Part shown: one piece after another, positions 57,903 through 64,000 of the stretch
Layout: every line of letters starts with the position of its first letter
Numbering within the stretch: the first letter of the stretch is position 1
NCBI GenBank assembly: GCA_900660155.1
Contig: CABFPE010000119.1
Location: 1,214,151-1,278,150, forward strand
Origin: Hofstenia miamia
Lineage: Eukaryota; Xenacoelomorpha; Acoela; Hofsteniidae
Length of the DNA: 64,000 nucleotides
Direction: 5' to 3'
The notes under the pieces: model-generated
Database searches by the model: none
What the model was told of the DNA's origin: nothing
What the model saw: only the letters and a program-made list of their open reading frames with translations
Program-made: the position numbers and the translations under genes

Positions 57903-58163
57903 CTCCCTCCGTCTATTCTTTTCAAGTTTACAATTTTTTCGAATTTCACATTTAAAAATTTTATTCAAATTCAGACACCATTATAATTTTTGACTTAAAA
58001 CAAAACATTATCAGTGAGCTTTGAAGTAAATGTCAGTTTAACAACCCCAACTATGTCATAGGAATCTAAAGAATTTAATGGAATTCTCTTAATGACATTT
58101 TTAAAAGTTATACAAATTTTAAAATCTAACAGCTGGTTAACTTGAAATAATTAAGGAATAGAT
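57903..58163. mobile_element. Stowaway-like TIR element, right end eroded
   Basis: TA (57901-57902) is followed by CTCCCTCCGTCTATTC, the terminal consensus best known from Stowaway (Tc1/mariner) MITEs. About 240 bp later ACTTGAAATAATTAAGGAAT continues AGAT, which pairs with the left subterminal TCTATTCTTTTCAAGTT. The outermost right CGGAGGGAG is lost. No frame is present. Confidence 0.35.
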
Positions 58164-58802
58164 TTCATTTATTGCAAAATATTTAAAGGAACTATATAAA
58201 TGTTGGAATCAATCATTTAAAAAATTGCAAAAAAATCTATGCATAGTTTCAACAATTTCAAAAATATCTGCATTTTCGAAAATTGGAAAATTTATATATC
58301 AATATTTTATAATTTTGGCTGGATAAGCAAAGTTTAGAATATTTATGAAGCGATACTAGTTAAGGTTATTAAATTATTTTACTGTATCAAGATAGTGAAA
58401 TTTTGGAGAATATTTGAAGTAAGTATGACACACTATTCCATCGCCGTCTGCAGATCAGGCACGTATGTAGGACCATTAACCTGCATTTAAGTAGATCATA
58501 TTGTCATTTCTAGGCTACCGTCCTACTTATATCTTTTCTTTTAAAGACAAATCCTTTAGATTTTCATGTCGCCCTCAATTAAGCCTCATACATGTACTAT
58601 GAAATATCTTCAAATTTTAGAAGCGCCATTGTTGAATTTTTTTCTTTAATTTCTGAATAAACAAATTATTCCTTTAGTTATTTTATGTGGAAAATGTGTA
58701 CATGATTTACGTGTACAAGCATTGATTAAATAACGAAATAATGTATATTTCACATATTAAGTTTTTTAAGAACTGAAGAAGTAGCAATTTTGAATTATAT
58801 AA
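58164..58802. other. AT-rich DNA, nothing recognised
   Basis: No structure was found. Confidence 0.4.
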
Positions 58803-58806
58803 TTAA

Positions 58807-59472
58807 CCCTAAGCCGCCCATTGCTTCCATATATACACATTGGTTTGGTTTCAAATTTTAAAAAAAATTCTCCAACTACATTAAAAATTTGGAAGTCATT
58901 GAATATGGACATATCGATGGGAAATGTGCTCTCCTGTTTTCGTGTTTTGGAGTGTAAATTGAAGACAAAAATGAAAGAAGAGACGATTTTTTATCCAGTG
59001 AAGTTTTCAGATCTTAGATATCCTTATTTAGTTTTTTTATGAGCAGAGATGGAAATGGACTGAGTACATTGAAGACGTTTCCAGCCCCGCCCATTGTTTG
59101 TAAGCCCAGCCCATCAATTTCAAATCTTTAGCCATTTTGAGCCCATTCTTAAAAAATGAAATTTAGACTATTTTACAAATAAGACTGGAGGCCATTTTAC
59201 CGGAAAAGTGGGTCATAGATAAGTTCAATCTAAAGGCAATTTATTTATCAGTTATATCAACAATAACCCATTAATTTGAATTTAATTAATCAAAACATGA
59301 CGGCATTGGTAAAATATATATTAAGAAGGAAAATATGTATTATATTTTAGCTCAGAAATGTCAAGCCAATTTTGGCCCATGACACCCAGCCCATATTCAT
59401 CTCTGGTTATGAGCGCTTAAATTTTTTTATGTAAACCATCCCAAATTGTAAAACACGTCTATGTATTTAGGG
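58807..59472. mobile_element. piggyBac-like MITE interrupted by a hAT element
   Basis: TTAA (58803-58806) precedes CCCTAAGCCGCCC, and TTTAGGG precedes TTAA (59473-59476). TTAA flanks with CCCTAA/TTAGGG ends fit piggyBac. Without the inserted hAT element (59044-59405 plus one 8-bp duplication) it would be about 296 bp. A 73-codon plus frame (58821-59042, includes NVLSCFRVLECKLKTKMKEE) stops right at the insertion and may be a transposase scrap; it is not recognised. Confidence 0.45.
59044..59405. mobile_element. hAT-type MITE nested in the piggyBac-like element
   Basis: The left end CAGAGATGGAAATGGACTGA and the reverse complement of the right end, CAGAGATGAATATGGGCTGG, are similar over about 24 bp. 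The flanking octamers TTTATGAG (59036-59043) and GTTATGAG (59406-59413) match at 7 of 8 positions. The interior contains repeated AGCCCAGCCCAT and GGCCCAT words. Confidence 0.7.
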
Positions 59473-59476
59473 TTAA

Positions 59477-61494
59477 AATTGTTTTTGAAAATATTCCTAA
59501 AATATTTGAATTGAATTTCGTACACTTTTGAAATAGAGCTTCAATGCAATTGCTCAATTTATACTAGCATGCATCATTCACTAAATATTTGAAATTAAAC
59601 ACAGACGTAGAAATAAGATGCATACATCGTTTCAGCAGTATACACACCCACCATCAGTGGATCAAATATTTATTCAAAGGCAATGCTCTATTAATTATGC
59701 AAACATTAATATGCATTCTCCAATTATGTATCAGAATATCTTCATTAAAACCAGAATAAATATTTGGGTTATTGAACTTAACATTTTCAATGAATTTTAT
59801 AGTGAAATCTTTTTCGTACAAAATGAAGTTCAAGATGTTTTGATTTAAAGCTAAGATATATACTGATCTTAAAATGTCCAATCGCTTGATTTAAAGTTGC
59901 TTCTTCAATTATATTACCTGTGAAAATATATGATCTCTTTCCAATGTATTCAGTTTAGAAAGCCCCCACAAAAGAGCGGGTCCTAAGAATTATATAAAGC
60001 TATTGAAACCTAGGTTGTCAAAATAATTTGTTAAATTGCTGAAATATACAGATAGTTTTAATAATATACACATTTACTTAAAGTTTTCATTTACGATTTT
60101 GGAACCATAAAGTTATTTAATATTTTTGAAGTTTCATGAGTATATTTTTATAGATATTAAACAATTTTAAGAGTAGTATCTTTGACAAAAGATTTTTAAA
60201 TTTTGAAAAAATAGTGAACTAATTATGACATAGTAATAATTGGAGATTTTCAAACCTTCTTCTGTAATGAATATGGACTACTCCACGGCTCTCTATATGT
60301 AAAAATATTGAACATGATTCATAAAGTTTACTTGGGCCAGTGCAATCATGAAGTAAACTATGTCTAAATTATTAAAATTTTCCCTACAATATACACGACA
60401 TTTAGAATTTAGAGAGTAAAATTTTATATTCTACATTTCAAAAATTGTTGTTTCAAAATTGCAATTTAAGTTATGAATAATGTTTAAAAAATTAAAAACA
60501 TTTTTTTCATAAAAAAAGAAGTCTAAAACTAAATTAGGTCGTCATTCACAATGTGCAGGGGACATTGTTCGTGGTAAATTAAAGCAATTAAACATGAATA
60601 TTATAAAAAATAGCATTTTCCAAATGTTTTATATCATTGATTTAAGATTAAAATTGAGTAAGTCATTCGCATTTTTTTCAATTTTTTGAAATATTTCTGT
60701 CAAGAAATTTTTACTACAGAATTGTATTTATGTCAAACAAGTTGCTTCAAGTATTTAATGCAGCGATTGACAATATAATGACAACCATAAAAATGCCCTA
60801 ATTTTAATCCCCGCAGTTCTAATTTTGAACGCACGCAATGATAAAAATAAACTTTTCATTTCTTCTTGTAATGCAGAAGTTGAATGAATTCGTGATTTTT
60901 CCATCATTCAAAAATTATTTCAAATTATTTTAAACACAAGCATATTGGTGTGAGTGCGTGTTTTTTTAGCTAGAGCTGTGACTTTCATTTTTAAATTATT
61001 CTAAATTTTTGGTGGTACTTTCAATGATATTTTACCTTCAATCTTGGATATCTATAGGTCTATATCAATTCTGTCAAATCAATTATTTGCAAATGCATTA
61101 AAATTTTGTTAGCGTAGAGATTTTCCTAAAATAAAAATTTATTGTACTTTGAAATAAACATCCTTAATATCACATCCTCAAACTTACAAAAACGTCTGCT
61201 ATTACATTTTATAAGTGATAGGGAATTTAAACTCTAGTGACACAAGTTACAGTTACTCGTTATTAATGATGCTTTTATTCATATGGTTGTTGTCTTGTAT
61301 AAGAAATGAATAAACAATTTGTTTTAATGAATCAAGAATGTTTGGTTAACTCTGGAATGAAAATAAAGTAGTCAGCTTTAAAGATGTGAGCAGTGTGTGC
61401 AATTGTGTGTTCTCGCTTACTAGCTTAAGGAGCATTAATTTACTGGAATTTGAAGAACTAAAAGCCAAAAAATTTCTTGTTTTTTTTGTGGGAA
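59477..61494. other. AT-rich DNA, nothing recognised
   Basis: Overlapping frames on both strands at 59618-59881 have no motifs. No repeats or exons were seen. Confidence 0.4.
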
Positions 61495-61524
61495 ATATAT
61501 ATATATATATATGTGTATATATAT
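61495..61524. repeat. (TA)n microsatellite, imperfect
   Basis: TA units with a GTG interruption. Confidence 0.85.
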
Positions 61525-63404
61525 GCATGCTGAACTTATTGACATTACTCTAATCCTTAGAAAAGCATGAGCATGTACATGCACTATAATTGTGTACTGC
61601 ATATTAGTTTTCTATATTTACTTTCGACTTCTAAATTAAAAGTGATTTAAATTTAACTAAATTTAAATGCGAGCTTATTATATGGATATTTGGAATGGAA
61701 CGGGATTAGTTCGTTGGTGGATTAATGATGGCGATTCCCAGGTGATTGAAAATAATTGTATAGGTATTAAGTTATTACGATGAAAATTCTCTCTATTTTA
61801 TAATTACATTTCCATGCACTTTCCGTGTGAAATGCAATGGGATTCCCTCTGAATTTAGCAGAGAAATATAAATATAGATTAATAGAATGTAATTTATTCT
61901 CCGTTTTTTACATACTGCTTAACAACATTCGTCAAGCAATTTCATCGATTATTTAGGAATTCCACCTAAATTAAGCAATGACACCAGTTAATGAATACCT
62001 TAGATAACTGTCAAAATTTCTGTTTTTTTTTTACCAAATATTTCTTGAGGAGAACACTTACAATGCTTCTGTTAAAGTATAAAACTTCAATGAAACTTAC
62101 GACCTCTTCTGCACATATAATGCTTATGTATTATGTTGAAGTTTACGCGATTCGATTTTGTTTTCACTTTGATATTAATAACTAAACCGAAAACTTCTCC
62201 ATGAAACATGCACAATTAATTAAATCAAATCACAAACTGCAAATAAAATTGACTTTGATTTTGGCTGCATTTCATTATTTGCAATTAAAATATTTCCAGT
62301 TGTTTCGAAATTAAATTCCTCCTATGAAATAAAAATAAATAAAATGAAAGAGGAACAAACCATGCAATTTATTATTACATATTTTTGAAATTTTTCAATA
62401 TTTTTTAATTTGATATTTAACGCATTAGAATTTTTGTTATCAGTAATAGCCTTCTAATATCACAGAAATGTTGTTTTCTTTTAGAAGTTTGAACAAAAAT
62501 CTCTATGAATTCACAATACAGCGTTCATAAAAAATATAGCATTTTGTTCTCTAGTAATGGGAAGAAATGAAAAAGACATTTAATTTAACTGTCTGAAATT
62601 GATTTTTCGAGGTAAAACGTTTATTCAATTTGAGAGTACAGCTTCGTTTATCAACACCTCGTCGTCCAGCATTGACAATTAATGGGAAATTTATCTATTG
62701 ACTAATTGGGCGAACATATGCTATAAAAATGCATAACGGGACAATTAGTTTTGAAAACTCTCTTAAAATTAAATGAAAAAAGGTTCTTAATAAAATTGCC
62801 AGAAGCTAAAATGCATATTTGCGAGTTCCAAGCAAAAAATACTAAATGAAGAAATTTATAGCTTTAGACAAAATTTTGCCTCAGAGGCTTAATAAAACAA
62901 CAAATGGCCTAAAATATTTGCCATTATGGAAACAATAAGCTTTCCAAAGGCAGTGTAATATCATTTCTCTTAGCCCGGTTTATTAACTTAGCGCATTACA
63001 TTAGTTGATCCATAAAAGTTGCGGTACATTCTCAATTTAGTTTAAATTCTAAGATGTCTAAAGAGAGTTATATTTCAGAAACTAAAAATGAATCATTGCC
63101 AGATTTTGTAAACTACAAAGTTTTTTAATCAAATTTCAAACTTCAATTTATCAAAATTCTAAAGTTTAAGGTTTTAGCTTGGATTTAACAAATTCATCAA
63201 ATGTCGTTAACCAAGAGTACATTTGAATGCTAAATGGTCTCGTTAGCATTTAAGAGCTTCCTCTAACCTTTCAACAATTAATTTAATTTCGTCCTAAAAC
63301 ATGAATGTGTTCATTACGAATACTTGAATGTTTATTTTAACAATTACTATGTGGAGCACTCAATCACTCTATTGTTGGATCTGCATTGAAATTAAACTTT
63401 GTAT
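61525..63404. other. AT-rich DNA, nothing recognised
   Basis: A GTAAGT donor-like site at 62094-62099 (minus) has no convincing exon behind it. Confidence 0.4.
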
Positions 63405-63435
63405 AGACGTATGCAAGATACACTAGCATACGTCT
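63405..63435. repeat. 31-bp hairpin AGACGTATGC / GCATACGTCT
   Basis: Perfect 10-bp arms flank an 11-bp loop. No flanking duplication was seen. Confidence 0.5.
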
Positions 63436-63813
63436 CTTCTTGCCATCATATCATATCATATTGCGGTAAAATTAGCAAACCGAGCAAACCTTGTGCACTA
63501 GAAGCATGACCTGTACACGGACCTGGAGAGAAATAGGGGTATTCCAACAAAATTGAAATGCAAGCATATTTAATGTTAACAATTCCTCGATGATTTGCTC
63601 TTTACATTTTTTATATATAGTGAAACTTATAATGAGCTTAGATTCTGTATTCTTTCAGCAGTTTGTCAATGAAAATTTAAGTTTCCTTTCTACCAAATAC
63701 GCCTCGTTTGACAGGATTTTTGTGTGTGGCTACAGCTGGTATTTAAGCCTTAAAATCTATTAAAGATGAAAATGCAATTCAGCTGATATCTATAGCAAAC
63801 CTCTCGCATTGAC

Positions 63814-64000
63814 TCAGTGGCGTAGACAGAAAGCAAATGTGGGTGGGCCAAGTATTTGATGAGTTCAAGGGAACTACAAAGTGTTTGTTTCAAGACACCG
63901 CCATCTGCTATAGAAGCTTATAGATAGAAAAACTCATAAGGGTTGATATAATTTTCTATAAATTTATTATATTTTAAACAAAAGGCTCAACTTCGGAGTC
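63814..64000. mobile_element. Left end of a GGCGTA-family hAT element, running off the window
   Basis: CAGTGGCGTAGACAGAAAGC followed by GGGTGGGCC matches the family's left terminus. The right end is beyond the window. Confidence 0.4.

Noticed and set aside
1-64000. CRISPR arrays, rRNA genes, intact tRNA genes, bacterial operons
   Set aside because: None seen. The repeats are microsatellites and transposon ends, and the gene structure is eukaryotic.

Overview
The window is AT-rich (about 70%), gene-poor animal DNA. It has many (TA)n microsatellites, two N gaps inside (TA)n runs, five single-N joins and a dense layer of short, mostly non-autonomous DNA transposons. There are no bacterial-style genes, rRNA genes or CRISPR arrays. 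Short exons with canonical splice sites and very long introns point to an invertebrate metazoan with a large genome, possibly an arthropod; this placement is inference.

The only gene I can name runs on the minus strand. Two short exons, 30366-30458 and 9131-9192, have good acceptor and donor sites, one open frame each, and matching phases (TT + A). Joined, they read ...ETSYMN-L-PTEEELCDW..SFDRLM. This fits the segment of RZ-subfamily RGS proteins (RGS17/19/20, fly Dhit) that enters the RGS domain. The intron between them is 21.2 kb. The Cys-string exon expected upstream and the RGS-core exons expected downstream were not found, so nearly the whole window may be intron of this one gene. Other exon-like or coding-like pieces (36503-36560 minus; 45625-45688, 54432-54573, 18389-18514 and 57122-57607 plus) are not identified.

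Layout: 1-3.5 kb, a palindromic MITE and little else. 3.5-7.1 kb, a 3.6-kb hAT-like element with a perfect 8-bp target duplication, enclosing two further nested hAT-like elements whose duplications look older. 8.7-9.2 kb, a hAT MITE next to the RGS exon. 9.5-30 kb, intron with a SINE-like tRNA head, a LINE reverse-transcriptase scrap, several hAT MITEs and a 53-bp palindromic mini-element. 30.4 kb, RGS exon. 32-37 kb, a hAT MITE, a 2-kb inverted duplication carrying a Harbinger-like MITE in each arm, and an exon candidate. 38-43 kb, a retroelement endonuclease tail, tandem duplications joined by single Ns, a 37-bp palindromic mini-element and another MITE. 45-54 kb, exon candidates, a Harbinger-like MITE, a Tc1/mariner transposase fossil and more MITEs. 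55-64 kb, a perfect palindrome beside an assembly gap, a coding-like cluster, a Stowaway-like element, and a piggyBac-like MITE interrupted by a hAT element.

The main biological content is an RGS signalling-gene fragment in a landscape shaped by hAT, PIF/Harbinger, Tc1/mariner and piggyBac-type elements. No complete transposase was seen, so these elements were presumably mobilised from elsewhere.
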